64,000 bases of DNA from Gracilariopsis chorda (GCA_003194525.1 NBIV01000166.1:105692-169691), one strand, 5' to 3'. Positions 9,591-19,822 are shown, numbered from the stretch's first letter. The notes: generated by a model from the sequence alone, not told the origin. Translations and numbers: made by a program.

Positions 9591-10748
9591 ATGGTCCCTA
9601 GGCTTTCAGTATCCCTTGGCTCGTCTGACCTCATATCCACTCAAGAAGCAGTTGACAAATCGCTGAATGAAGCACTAACTTCAACCCCCTCCCCAACGCT
9701 GGCAATTGTGACTCACACAGTTGACCGCAATGCAGCAGATGTACATGGCATTATTCGCAAGCGACTGCCAGATGTGCAAATCCATGGCGCCACCACCTGT
9801 GGTGCACTTTTATCAAACACAGGAGCAATACCAAATGGTGTCGGGATTCTCTTGATCGACAATCAAGACATGGCGGCTGCATCGAGCAATCTCGAAACCT
9901 GTGATGCAAAGGAGGCGACCAATCGAGTAGCTGCGAGGCTAAGAGCGCAGATTGGAGACGTTTCAAACATTCTCCTCGCCACGTCACCTGGAATAGAGGA
10001 GGAGGTTATCGACTGTTTCTCAGCAATTCTACCAAATGCAAGAATATTTGGTGGGTCGGCTGCAGACAACACTGTTGCAGGAGAGTGGAGCTTGCTTTCA
10101 GAAGATGGCGTGTTTTCAGCAGGCTTGTCAGCGGTGGGCATGAAAGCTGATGTTTCTTTCGGATCTTGCTTGCTTCCACCGTACGAAAAAGGGGATCAGT
10201 TTGCAACAATCACGAAATGCCAGGGCCGTGTCATTTATGAGCTTGATGGTCGAACGGCCAGTGAAGTGCTCCGGGAGTGGGTCGGAGACAGCATTGAACA
10301 ACAGTCGAAGAATGGTGGGCAAGTCATAATCGAATGTGCCTCGTTTCCACTTGGTGTGGAAAGGGTATCTGGCGGATGGATAGCGATTCACGCAGCGGAG
10401 ATAACGCCAACCGGCGGTGTGGGCGTGTTTGCGGAAGTGAAAGAAGGGGACAAACTCAATGTTATGCGCAAGATGGGCGGAGGTGATTCTGCGACAGCTG
10501 CTTCAATCGGTATAGAACAAGCGTATAATCAAGCTCTGAAACAAGGGGGATTGACCAACCCTAGGGCCGGCGTTCTTATTTATTGCGGTGGCCTTAGTAT
10601 TGCTGTAGGTGATAAGTTGAACGACAGTTTGATGCCGATGAAAGGAAAAGCACCTCTGCTCGGTATGACGGCGTTTGGAGAACAAGGAAACGTGGCGGGA
10701 AGCAACTTGCACTCGAATCTAGCGGTAGGTGTGGCACTGTTTGAATAG
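9591..10748 (+). CDS. FIST-domain sensory protein
   Basis: 385 residues from the ATG at 9591. The frame is open from an ATG at 9306, which would add 95 basic, Ser/Arg-rich residues that could serve as an organelle leader. The chain follows the FIST_N/FIST_C layout: N-terminal alternating strands with the HGATTCGAL segment, a central LFGGSAADN segment, the cofactor-like SCLLPPYEKG region, and a C-terminal half with LIYCGGLS and GMTAFGEQG. FIST modules are thought to bind small ligands and usually signal in bacteria; in eukaryotes FIST_C occurs in FBXO22-type proteins. No F-box is visible here. Its 3' end converges on the orphan membrane protein gene 59 bases away. Confidence 0.85.
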   Translation: MVPRLSVSLGSSDLISTQEAVDKSLNEALTSTPSPTLAIVTHTVDRNAADVHGIIRKRLPDVQIHGATTCGALLSNTGAIPNGVGILLIDNQDMAAASSNLETCDAKEATNRVAARLRAQIGDVSNILLATSPGIEEEVIDCFSAILPNARIFGGSAADNTVAGEWSLLSEDGVFSAGLSAVGMKADVSFGSCLLPPYEKGDQFATITKCQGRVIYELDGRTASEVLREWVGDSIEQQSKNGGQVIIECASFPLGVERVSGGWIAIHAAEITPTGGVGVFAEVKEGDKLNVMRKMGGGDSATAASIGIEQAYNQALKQGGLTNPRAGVLIYCGGLSIAVGDKLNDSLMPMKGKAPLLGMTAFGEQGNVAGSNLHSNLAVGVALFE

Positions 10749-10807
10749 GCAGTTGGATTGGAGTGGAAAATAAGGGTCCACTTTTCGACAACAAATGTAT
10801 GAGGTCC

Positions 10808-11533
10808 CTACTGCGTTTTCTTGTGGGGTTCTATCTTGTGACGTTGGTCCCATCGTGTCTCTCTAATGAGGCAAACCAAAGCGCCTATCCCAAGAATAGA
10901 AATGAAAACTATAGGGTACAGAATCTGATCGCGGTCTTTCTTCGCCAGGACAGCTGACACTAGACGATCAACAAAGAACAAGTTGAACACAGCCCATATC
11001 CATGCAGATGAAGCGCGAGTGATAAACGGCAATCTTGCTTCACGTTTTCCGAGACTGGGCCCGTAACACCTTTCCAGAGATATTATCAACATAGCCACGA
11101 ATCCGATCGATCCCACCACATGTGCAGTCTTCAGAGGCAAAAGGCGAAATATTGGGTGGGTGGTTTCAATTCGAAACATAGTCCTGACAATAAGATCATC
11201 AACGTAGACACGCAAGTCACTTGTGATAATCACGAAATGACAGAAGTGAGCGCAGGCAACCATTACTGCCAGAAACAAAGACCATAAAGAAGAAGGGCTG
11301 GTCATGAGGAAAAGTGAGAAAATGGGTGCCGTGACAGCTCCTGTGTGCCGCGATGCTGATCGAGCCCACCCGTTTTGCGGTACGCGATCAAGCACAATTC
11401 CCTTTGCAATAGACGAAAAGAACACCATGACGAGATAAAAGAAGACAAGACCAAATATCGTCCATGCTGTAGACAAGCAAACTCGCTTTGCTATGGAAAC
11501 ACGATTAACATCTTGAGCAAGTTCTGCCGGCAT
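10808..11533 (-). CDS. Orphan multi-pass membrane protein
   Basis: 241 residues, not recognised. Hydrophobic segments are seen at roughly residues 21-43, 62-80, 84-103, 134-152, 176-195 and 206-226, so five or six membrane spans are likely. The C-terminal tail is short and basic (KIEPHKKTQ). No signature motif of a transporter or enzyme could be identified. The ATG at 11531-11533 opens the frame, and its 3' end faces that of the FIST gene. The sustained length, alternating hydrophobic spans and clean start support a real gene. Confidence 0.65.
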   Translation of the reverse strand: MPAELAQDVNRVSIAKRVCLSTAWTIFGLVFFYLVMVFFSSIAKGIVLDRVPQNGWARSASRHTGAVTAPIFSLFLMTSPSSLWSLFLAVMVACAHFCHFVIITSDLRVYVDDLIVRTMFRIETTHPIFRLLPLKTAHVVGSIGFVAMLIISLERCYGPSLGKREARLPFITRASSAWIWAVFNLFFVDRLVSAVLAKKDRDQILYPIVFISILGIGALVCLIRETRWDQRHKIEPHKKTQ

Positions 11534-12276
11534 GATTGATGCGATTGAATGGGGAACACGAACTATGTCCTTGACGTATCAGTGTATTGAAGTAGAGACA
11601 GTCTTCCGATTACGATCACTTTAGCATTCTTAAGCTTCTCCCAATTGCTATATTCGCGAAAGAAAAGCACGGGAGCGCCGCTAGGTTGGGTGTCAGCTTG
11701 TTGGGAACTGAGGCCTGCGTTTTGAGCAATGGTTGCAAGAGCTTAGGATTCTAAACCTTTCCCTGCAAAACTCGGGAACGTATCGTAAAAAAGATAGTGA
11801 AAGAAGCAGCGTCAGATCTTCAATTGCGGGTGCTGTTGGTACCAACGGCAGGGATAACTTTAGGTAGATGGCCTTCGAAATCCGCGAAGAGCTACTCCGT
11901 GAGGGACGGAGTTCGTATCCAATTTGCAAAGTTAGGTTACCAAGGGTAACGCATTCAAATTCATGATGTAACGACTGTACACGTACAACATCTGTTAAGA
12001 AAATCTTACGTGCATGATGTGATGCACTCTTGACTCCATTGCCGGCCCTGACGCCTGTCTACGAGTGACGAGTTGATTTGGACGGTTCGTCAGGTGTACT
12101 TTCAGCATATCTTTGATAAGAGTCGAGAATTACCAACGGTTCTCCTACGAAGGTTTCGCTGCATGCCTCCGCACTAGTCTTGTCAACTCTTGCTTCAACT
12201 GCTAATCCTCGAAAATTGCTTCTTCATCGGCATACGTGGTCATCAATTACCACGTTATCTGAAAAGGGCAGAGGAC
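11534..12276. other. Divergent gap between membrane protein and scramblase genes
   Basis: About 740 bases that must hold two promoters. No TATA box stands out. A CAAGGGTA copy lies at 11941-11948, inside TTACCAAGGGTAA, a near palindrome. The scramblase frame is open back to a TTG at 12190, but the first ATG is at 12277. Confidence 0.5.
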
Positions 12277-13870
12277 ATGGCCTCCCGTCTTTCTAGGTTA
12301 TACAAAACATATCGAGCTGTTTCCACTCGCCACCTCTTTTGTTCTACGGCACTGAAACCATATCAGCCCCAATTGAAGTTAAGCAGAACAGAGCGCTTTG
12401 TTTCACTCTCATCAATTAGAGTGCTAAGCAGCAATTCTCAATTTCAGCCTACCAAATACCCGCAGATCGCTCGTAATCTACGTACCATACCCAGCGATTC
12501 CGTCGCGAAATCATCGTCTATACAGACAGCGACAGGAAGCGAGCTCGTTCTTTCCCCACCTGCTCTTGTTGTCACTCGTGAATATGAATGGGCAAATATC
12601 CTTATTGGCTTCGAGCAAGCCAATAAGTACACCATTCGAGCAGCGCCGGGCGGAGAAGTAGTCGGATACATTGCAGAAGTACGTTAGAATGCATTCTGTT
12701 AGTTCAAAAGCGATTGACATGTGCTAACTGTGGGAGTGTCCCCGAAAAAACAGGAAGGCTCGTTTGGGAGCACCATAACGAGAAACGTTCTTCGAACCCA
12801 TCGCCCATTCAAGGCAACCGTGTTTGACAAAGATCGCAACGTCATCTTTCGAATCCGTCGCCCGATGTATCTCATTTCAACGTCAATATTTGTAGAGACC
12901 GAAGAAGGTGAAACACTAGGCGAAGTGCACATGAACTGGCATATGTGGCGAAGAAGATACAATCTTTATATTGAGAAGAACCAATTTGCAGAAGTTGATT
13001 CAGGTTTTCTAGCGGTCGACTTCGATATGCGAGATGTTCACGGCAAGCGAATCGCATCGGTCAACAAGGATTTTACTGGATTCGCACGCGAAATATTCAC
13101 AGACGCGAGGCAGTATGTGCTTCGATTGGACCCATCTTTCGGACTAGACCACGATGGATCTCTCGTCTATGACGCGGCCACGGTGAACGTATCGCCAGAG
13201 GAAAGTAGTGCTATGAAAATGACACATCGTGAGCGTGCAGTCATCCTTGCGGCAGCAATCTCGATTGACTTCGGTACGTGTACAAATCAGTTAGTCTATA
13301 CCGCACTACCGCGAACACACCACTTCAGAAAGCTAACACTATGCCTTTACAACCGTCCTTACAGACTACTTCAGTCTCCACAGTCGAGGCCCTGGCGCAG
13401 GGATGTTAATGGCGCCGCCTATACCAGTGCCGGGATCAGCCCCACCAGTGGGCGTTCCTGGCGCGGGTCCTGCAGCTGGGGCGGGCGTGAACGCAGGAAC
13501 AGCTGTCGGTGCCGACATGATGTCTGACGGCATGACAGGACCTCCTCCAAACGCGGAAACCCCATATCAGATTGATGACACAGACATAGACTCTGCTCCT
13601 GCACAAGACTCCTCTCAAGGCGGCTCATGGGGGAGAACAGAATCGTTCGAAGAGCAAACGGCTGACGGTGCTAAGGCATCGGGCAATACGGAAGAATCCG
13701 AATGGGCAACTTTTGAAGAGCCTGACCATGGATTTGACGATCCATACGCCGATGATGACGCTTGGAATTCGGACAACGATTCATGGGGAGGTGGTGACGT
13801 TGGAGGTGATGGCGATGGGGGAGGCGGCATACTGGGGCTTATCAAGGGATTATTCTTTGGTGATGACTGA
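12277..13870 (+). CDS. Phospholipid scramblase family protein, mitochondrial type (3 exons)
   Basis: Join 12277-12678, 12754-13273, 13365-13870; 475 residues. The first 20-60 residues are basic and Ser-rich without acidic residues, as in a mitochondrial presequence. The scramblase core spans about residues 85-310: a LVVTREYEWAN start, the GSFG and FKATVFDKDRNVIF strands, and the hydrophobic ILAAAISIDFDYFS segment near its end, which in this family is the calcium-linked membrane helix. After the core comes a Pro/Gly/Ala-rich linker and an acidic, Gly-rich tail ending in ILGLIKGLFFGDD. Such tails occur in AIM25-like fungal proteins, though not always. Both introns have GTACGT donors, GCTAAC branch sites and ACAG acceptors. 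Members move phospholipids between leaflets, and mitochondrial ones handle cardiolipin; this role is inferred. Confidence 0.85.
12679..12753 (+). other. Intron 1 of scramblase gene (75 bp, phase 0)
   Basis: Donor GTACGT, branch-like TGCTAAC at 12722-12728, acceptor ACAG. Removing it joins GYIAE to EGSFG in frame, restoring the scramblase fold across an in-frame stop. Confidence 0.85.
13274..13364 (+). other. Intron 2 of scramblase gene (91 bp, phase 1)
   Basis: Donor GTACGT, branch-like GCTAAC at 13332-13337, acceptor ACAG. Removing it yields SIDFDYFS, the conserved end of the scramblase domain. Confidence 0.85.
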
Positions 13871-13903
13871 TGACGAAATTGACTTGCGTAGTATAAACCC
13901 GTT

Positions 13904-14899
13904 TCACGACATTTCACCGCTTCGAAGAATATCAATCATGGAGAAGACCTGCTTTTCTTCGCCTTTCTGACGCTGGGCATCAAGAAATTGGACTGCATCA
14001 ACGGTACCTGCAGCGTACACAAGCCGCCCGCAAACATTATGTTGGAACTCGAAATTCACTGACCCGTCTGGGCTTGTAACATGATAGGTGTGGAAAGCAT
14101 GTCCAGATTTAACATGTTCCTGCGGTACATGCATCTCATTAACCGAACGCTCTTCATCTCGCACCTTTTCGATCTCGTCAACCTGAAAATTGAGGCCCAA
14201 CTTATTAAACGAGGCCACAACAGATTTGGCAGTACCTGATGTATCTGCTTTCGTTGCTTGATGGGATTCCTTGACGACCATCTTGTAGCCAGCGAAGGCA
14301 CCAGGAAACTCTGTGGCCATCATGTCCATCATCGCCTGGAAAGCAACAATTTGCTTGCCCATATTCGGGGCGATCACCGCATACACCCCTGGTGCGCCAG
14401 CAATAGCGTCTTTCATGGCGGATACGTCACCGCCAGTAGTGCCAATAACAAAACTCAAACCTGCTGAAGCATAGTTTCTAACATTCGGGTTAGCAGCGGA
14501 AGGGTGTGTGTAGTCCACGACAATTAACCGGGGGTACTTTTCTCGACATCTTTGTAGACATGCAAAATGCTCTTCCGGGGGTGAAAGCCTAATTTGAACA
14601 CCGTTAATCTCTATCTTATCCCGCATATCGGGACCAGTGAGGGCTTCATCAGCCAGGATTAGGCCTCGATGTACAACTTCTTCTGCGGCGGCCGTGGCCA
14701 TCTTCCCAGGCACTCCGTTGACCATGACGGCCAGGTCATCATGAAGCATGGAGGTTGTGGTCACATGAGGAAGGTAGGCAGAGCGAGATCGTGTTCTGAA
14801 TACGATCCGATCTCTTCTGCAAAGAAACGATGAGCTCTGTGAACACAAAGACGTGGGAGAAACCTGACGGACACCACAAGACAAAAGGAACGCAACCAT
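13904..14899 (-). CDS. DAPB: 4-Hydroxy-tetrahydrodipicolinate reductase, plant type
   Basis: Reduces the dihydrodipicolinate precursor with NAD(P)H in lysine biosynthesis, a plastid pathway in plants and algae. 331 residues. The first 50 or so are Ser/Arg-rich without acidic residues and resemble a transit peptide. Seen: glycine-rich nucleotide loop VNGVPGKM near residue 60, VVDYTHPSA, FVIGTTGGD, APNMGKQIVAFQ, then KESHQATKADTSGTAK with the catalytic His/Lys and substrate-binding segment. The plant-type (DapB2) subfamily shows exactly this HQATKADTSGTA form rather than the bacterial HHxxKxDAPSGTA. It ends 33 bases from the stop of the convergent scramblase gene. Confidence 0.92.
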   Translation of the reverse strand: MVAFLLSCGVRQVSPTSLCSQSSSFLCRRDRIVFRTRSRSAYLPHVTTTSMLHDDLAVMVNGVPGKMATAAAEEVVHRGLILADEALTGPDMRDKIEINGVQIRLSPPEEHFACLQRCREKYPRLIVVDYTHPSAANPNVRNYASAGLSFVIGTTGGDVSAMKDAIAGAPGVYAVIAPNMGKQIVAFQAMMDMMATEFPGAFAGYKMVVKESHQATKADTSGTAKSVVASFNKLGLNFQVDEIEKVRDEERSVNEMHVPQEHVKSGHAFHTYHVTSPDGSVNFEFQHNVCGRLVYAAGTVDAVQFLDAQRQKGEEKQVFSMIDILRSGEMS

Positions 14900-16228
14900 G
14901 GTAGTAGGGTGTGCGAATGTTAACAGATGCAGAAGGTTAAGAAACCTGGAATTTCTTAGCGATCGCTAGATTGCGACCTCATTAACTTCAGACTTATTCA
15001 ATCCCTCTCTCTTTTGCGAATGCGGGAAAGTCCATGCATCTGGTTGATCTCTGTAAGAAGGTTACCAGAGTGTATGTATCTCAAAATGAATTCAAATTGT
15101 AGGGTTTTTGCTGATGCACGGTAGTGGGATTGAGCTTAGGTTGCTTGTTCGTTCTTTCTGGGTACAAAGGTAGGCCGCAGTGCATCTATTACGGGGCTTC
15201 TTCACTATTTGATGAGTTTAAAGGATTTCTGATGTAGGTAATAAAAAACGAGTGATGTCGGGATATCTATATCTCTTCACCGCCGTGACTTTTGAAAAGG
15301 TGCTTCTGTGTGTGTGTGTGAAGGTTTTAACGTAGCTAGCATGCTCTTTGATTGTGCACAATATATATGGTCCGGTATTCTCTATGTTTCGCCATTTGTT
15401 TCTTTGATGGTCTTGCAAGGGCTTAGTACGACATTATCGATTCGCACAGGGATCAGTTAACACAGACAGGACCACCGGAGTCCCCAGAGCTGAATAGAAA
15501 AGGCTGTCAAACGATTCCTGACGAGAGGCTGACAAGCCCTTAACCCTTTACATCGGAAACGAAACGCTTCAGCGGTTGAAGACACCTATGGGACCTAATA
15601 CTTTCTTCGTATCACATGTAGCCCAGTGAGTGTAGCACGGCTACAAATTTGTGGTTGGAGGCTGTGATAGTGAGTATTATAGGTTGTCGGGGTTCTTAGC
15701 AAACCCCGCGCTACGAGGAATTAATGTATGCGTGTTCGTAAAAGAGAGAGAGAACCTTTTACAAGAGTGATTCCTAAACTTCAGGCCGCCAGTTGCGCAG
15801 GTGCAGCCTCGCGACGGAGTAAGGGTTAGCAGTACTACCCTCGTTATAGGGTTTTTCCTTTTTTTAATTTAAGGATGTGCTCCATCTAAGAGCAACTTCT
15901 CGTCCACTCGTTCGTCTGCTATTCCCTGAACCGTCAAGCACGCAGAACCATACCCGGTCTTTGATGATTTTCACACCTAAACAGAATGCGTACCTCATCG
16001 GTGCCTCGTGAAGCCAGTCGTTGGTATAAATCTAATTGGCATAGGGATACAACAGCTCTTTGGAATATGAATTGAGAAAAGGTACTGGTCGCGCGCAGGC
16101 TGAAGTTTTTGTTTCTCCAGTGCTTAAACCACTCAACCAATGTAGCATTGGTTCACATGCACCAAGAACCCACCCACACTCATCTCCACCTTAAGGTACC
16201 CCTTTAACCCTTCCCTTGCTAATCAGCC
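14900..16228. other. 1.3-kb divergent gap with clustered TAACCCTT motifs
   Basis: No gene seen. Contains TAACCCTT at 15541-15548 and 16205-16212 and its complement AAGGGTTA at 15821-15828. The copy at 16205 is only 16 bases before the hydrolase ATG. A GT run lies near 15306-15320. Promoters of DapB and the hydrolase must be here. Confidence 0.5.
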
Positions 16229-17227
16229 ATGACCACAATGCAGGAATGTTACATCCCTATTTGCCAAGCGTTTCTTCCTGTCAAAACTCTTCCGGTACCC
16301 GCGCCTGCTCAGCGGCAACGAACGGCATTAACCATGAGCCGTCCGTCCAGCGCAATGCTACCACGTGTTGTCGTTCTTCCAGGTAAGTAGTAACAACTTC
16401 TGTCTATAGTGCTCGCTAGAGAGGGTCTAACATAATTGAATCATTCGTTTTGATACAAAGGTATGGATGGAACCGATCTTCTTCTCGACTCATTTCGCAG
16501 GCAGCTATGTACGCCTGATGATCCTGATCGCGTTATAGCAGTTGACTATCCGTACGCACAATCTCTTTCTATCCAAGACCTGGCCTCTCTTGTTGTTGCA
16601 AAATATTTATCTCCCCTGGAACGGGATAGAAGAGGATACGTACTCGTTAACCAATCGTTTTCTGGCCATGTTGGTCTTCAACTTGCTATTCGTAATCTTC
16701 GGAGACTTCGTGGGCAAGTATTTGTGAACTGTTTTGCCTCCCCTCCAGGCCCAAAATTCTTACAGAACATACCTTTCACGGCGACATCGTCTCTCTTCAA
16801 AAGGCAGCCACCACCATGGATGGTAAGCCGTATCTTCCTGGGGCCTTCTGCGACAGGGATGGACCATGTCCAAGCAGCCGCATCTCGCATAAAGCCAGAA
16901 GTGATGAGTCATCGTCTATCGCTTTGTCTTACAGAAGACTCGTGGCATCTTTGGCGAAATCGGAGGTTGTTGCCATCATCTCAGACACTGTACCTGAGAG
17001 GCGATAATGACCTTCTCATTCCAAAACCGCAGGCCCAGCAATTGCGATCGGCGCGACCAGACATAGAGTGGGTCACAGTTCCAAAAGGTCCGCACTTGCT
17101 ATTACAACGATACGGCACTGAATGCGGAGTAGCTGTCGAAAACTTCTGTAGTCGGATGCAGCCTTCTAGTCCTCTTTGGAACCCTTCACAAAAGGTGCGG
17201 CCCGTCGAGAGAGTGGAGATGGAATAA
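16229..17227 (+). CDS. Alpha/beta hydrolase fold protein (2 exons)
   Basis: Join 16229-16382 and 16461-17227; 306 residues. The first 40 or so residues are Pro/Ala/Arg-rich and could be a targeting leader. The splice rebuilds VVVLPGMDGTDLLL, the oxyanion-hole strand typical of the family. The nucleophile elbow is NQSFSG, the acid is likely in LRGDNDLLIP, and the histidine in PKGPHLLLQ completes the triad. A substrate cannot be told from the sequence: esterase, lipase or non-heme haloperoxidase-like activities are all possible. Its last 62 bases overlap the 3' end of the DUF1295 gene on the other strand. Confidence 0.8.
16383..16460 (+). other. Intron of alpha/beta hydrolase gene (78 bp, phase 1)
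   Basis: Donor GTAAGT, branch-like TCTAAC at 16426-16431, acceptor AAAG. Joining yields LPGMDGTD, a family hallmark, across stop codons. Confidence 0.85.
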
Positions 17228-18209
17228 GCCGTGACACTCTCTTACGGTAATCATCATAAGCTGGGTACTTCTGTCTCGAAATGGCTTCTGTAAGTAGAGT
17301 GGTTATTTGAAACAGGATAATGTACATAACGGCACCCGACATGGTCCAGTTGACCCAGAGAGAGCTTGGAGAAACGGAAAATAGGTAGAAGGAGCACCAA
17401 ACCATCATTTCTGCGAAGTAGTTGGGATGACGACTCCACGCAAAAAGCCCAGACTGAAGGAAGCCATTCTTTAGATCTGCTACTTCTTCAGATGATAAGT
17501 CGTTAGCCGCGTCGCTTTGTCTCTCCGAATTCTTCAGCCAGTTTGCTTTGAGTCTTTGAAAACGTTGCTGCTGAAAATCGGCAACAGCTTCGAGGACTAT
17601 TCCAAAGAGCATTCCAATGGATGCTACACCATCGACAAACGTAAACTTTGGGCTAAGTCCCCGACCAACCCACGCGAAATAAAGAGGAGAGCTTGCAAGC
17701 GCAAGCAATACAGTCATCATACCACACACAAGGATCGCGTAAGCAATTGGAAATAAGGCGTCATTCTTGACAATATTCGCACGTAGCCAAGGGTAGCGGT
17801 AGTCAAGAGTACCCGGCTTGTAATAGCCCCGGCAAGCAGACCCGTAGGTAAGACGAAGACTCCACATCAACACTAAGCTGCACATAACTGCAAGTCTCAG
17901 ATCAAGAGACGAATTTGTTCGACGATCCTGGTTTATAAGAGGGTGAAGTGTGTATAAGACTGCGTATGCAAACGGAATGAAAGTCCAAAAGCGATCATTC
18001 CAAGCATAAGATCGGGTTAGAATAGACAAACAGATTTGAAGAGAGATCAAGAAGCCCGTTAGCCAGAACGCAGTCACAACGGGGTTTAGCGCCACCACAG
18101 TGTCATACAAGTGCGCAAAGCTGAATTTCCTTATGAGATCTGGGATGACTCGATCGGATGCCGTCGTGATGGTTAGCATAACAAGAGAAAGGTGAAACTG
18201 TGAACTCAT
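17166..18209 (-). CDS. DUF1295 / steroid 5-alpha-reductase-like membrane protein
   Basis: 347 residues with about seven hydrophobic segments. Conserved elements of the DUF1295 family are present: DYRYPWLR in the first half, VLEAVADFQQQRF, then GLFAWSRHPNYFAEMMVW and YDDYRKRVSRLIPS near the end. The HPNYF/Y-x2-Y region corresponds to the NADPH- and substrate-binding C-terminal part of steroid reductases and isoprenylcysteine methyltransferase relatives. It is probably an endoplasmic-reticulum reductase of unknown substrate. The C-terminus is basic (SRRAAPFVKGSKED). Its 3' coding end overlaps that of the hydrolase gene by 62 bases, tail to tail. Confidence 0.85.
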   Translation of the reverse strand: MSSQFHLSLVMLTITTASDRVIPDLIRKFSFAHLYDTVVALNPVVTAFWLTGFLISLQICLSILTRSYAWNDRFWTFIPFAYAVLYTLHPLINQDRRTNSSLDLRLAVMCSLVLMWSLRLTYGSACRGYYKPGTLDYRYPWLRANIVKNDALFPIAYAILVCGMMTVLLALASSPLYFAWVGRGLSPKFTFVDGVASIGMLFGIVLEAVADFQQQRFQRLKANWLKNSERQSDAANDLSSEEVADLKNGFLQSGLFAWSRHPNYFAEMMVWCSFYLFSVSPSSLWVNWTMSGAVMYIILFQITTLLTEAISRQKYPAYDDYRKRVSRLIPSPLSRRAAPFVKGSKED

Positions 18210-19049
18210 TCTTTACAGCTTGAGCACTACGGTTGGACTTCGAGATTGACGTGTGATCCTGCGGTAAGTATGACGAGCGAACGAGGTCCTAAAGGCTAAT
18301 GCCGAGTATTGTCCCTGTCCCTCACACTCAGAACAAAGTCCACTATTCGAGAGGGGTGTGTTTCACCCTTGAGTTTTCGCAAAATATGAATTCAGAATCG
18401 ATCTGCACTGCAGATTTTGCACAGAACTTCTGTGCAGTCTATGACGGAAGTGCCTCATGGCTTGTAACCCTATCTCGTCATCAATTCAAGCAGGGATAGG
18501 TTGCTACATACAAGGGCAGCTTGGCCTTGAATGCCTGTGCCAGAAGATGTGTTGACAAAGTCAATTTTACACGGCGCCAAGCCGTCATGAACTGCGAGGA
18601 GAATTCATTTGTTCGTAATGTTACCGAAAGGGAATACTATTTCTGGGTTCCTTGAGAAACAAGGATTCTTTCTAGCCAAAAGTTTAAAAGAGGTGTACAA
18701 AACGAACCAAAAAGATTTAAGAAGATACCGTTGTGTGTATGGCATGCATTTGCCCTTTGTTCAAAAGCATGTTTATGGGCCCATACCACTGATTCCGAAA
18801 TCGCGGTAGGGATTCTTATCAAAGAACTTCTCTGTATTTCAGTTCTCTAACACACTAGCCGGCGTTTTTTGCACTATCGCTAGTTCTCCTAGTCCTTGAA
18901 GTTCTCTTGCAGATGGAAGAACTCGTCGAAGAGACTTGGAGAGCTTTCTTCAGCTCATGACATAGTGATCAGCAGTGTGTTCAATTAGAGGACGGATATT
19001 CATTCTTTTCTGCACACAAGTGGAAAGGTGAAGCCCAGTAGCATGACTA
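18210..19049. other. Gap with small palindrome, no gene
   Basis: Short open frames only. A 19-base palindrome (TGCACAGAA, C, TTCTGTGCA) lies at 18418-18436. The sequence may include further decayed parts of the adjoining retroelement, but I could not read them. Confidence 0.45.
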
Positions 19050-19500
19050 TCAAACACCTGAAAGAGAACTTTTTGCGCCATTCGTAAGGTACTGTAACTT
19101 CTTCTGCCAGCGATTCTGGATCAGTTGGTGGCGGACTTCACGGATGACTCTTGAACCTTTGCCGGGCTTCTAAGAAATCTACCGGAACACGCATATGTTA
19201 ATTCATTAAGAGGTGACGGTTACCTTTAGTATAGAAGGCCCTGCTTTCGCCAGCTTGTCTACGAACCCTCTTCTATCGATACCACAATGCCGAGGAATCC
19301 AAACAACATCGAAAGAGATTTGAAAGAGATTAGGAAGGAGTGTCCTCTGAAAACCTTTCTGCGAAAACACGAGCTCTTCACTGTAATGAGGGGGAAGCAT
19401 TTGCTTGAACTTCCCTCTTAAGGGGCACTACGAAAGTCCTGTACCCTTGCATCCTTTCCATGAGTGCAAACGCGTATTCCTGTTCTGTGGGAAGATAAGG
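19050..19500 (-). pseudogene. Decayed retroelement fragment with RNase H-like segment
   Basis: In minus-strand frames, 19206-19400 encodes DVVWIPRHCGIDRRGFVDKLAKAG. This matches the C-terminal part of the RNase H domain that follows reverse transcriptase in many non-LTR elements (W-x-P-x-H-x-G-I ... D-x-L-A-K-x-G). Upstream in another frame (19400-19490) runs an open stretch with EYAFALMERMQGYRTFVV. Downstream in a third frame (about 19055-19147) is VRHQLIQNRWQKKLQYLTNG, like the W-rich region after RNase H. Three frames and internal stops mark a dead copy. No reverse transcriptase core, poly(A) tail or target-site duplication was found. A few bases changed by chance could mimic part of this, so confidence is moderate. 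Confidence 0.5.
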
Positions 19501-19822
19501 TTTAACCCTTACTTGATCTTGAATCAAGATTCTTGATGTCTCATGTTAAGCATAGAGGCATGTGTACTGGTATATTCCCGTTTTGTTTCGTGGTTAAGCA
19601 TGTTTGCAGTTCTACGAGGAATTACTGTTCGTACATGTGAAACCTGAGCCCGTTTATGTCTTTAATCACTCACCTAACTTCGTTCGAAGCTAGTGCAATG
19701 CGTTTATGGAAACTGCTCCGTTCATATTTGTCTCCAGTCTCTTGGTAAACATGTTTCATAAACATATGCTCTCTCGCCTCTTGTGGGCCTGATTTCAATA
19801 AACGCTTTCGGGTTGAGAAGAA
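19501..19822. other. 3' flank of the TSET-like gene
   Basis: No gene. Contains a TAACCCTT copy at 19503-19510 and the imperfect palindrome TCTTGAATCAAGA just after it; a TACCCTTG copy lies just outside at 19442-19449. It separates the retroelement remnant from the end of the large gene. Confidence 0.45.

Noticed and set aside
12190-12276. 29-residue extension of the scramblase
   Set aside because: Starts at TTG; the first ATG at 12277 begins a plausible mitochondrial presequence.
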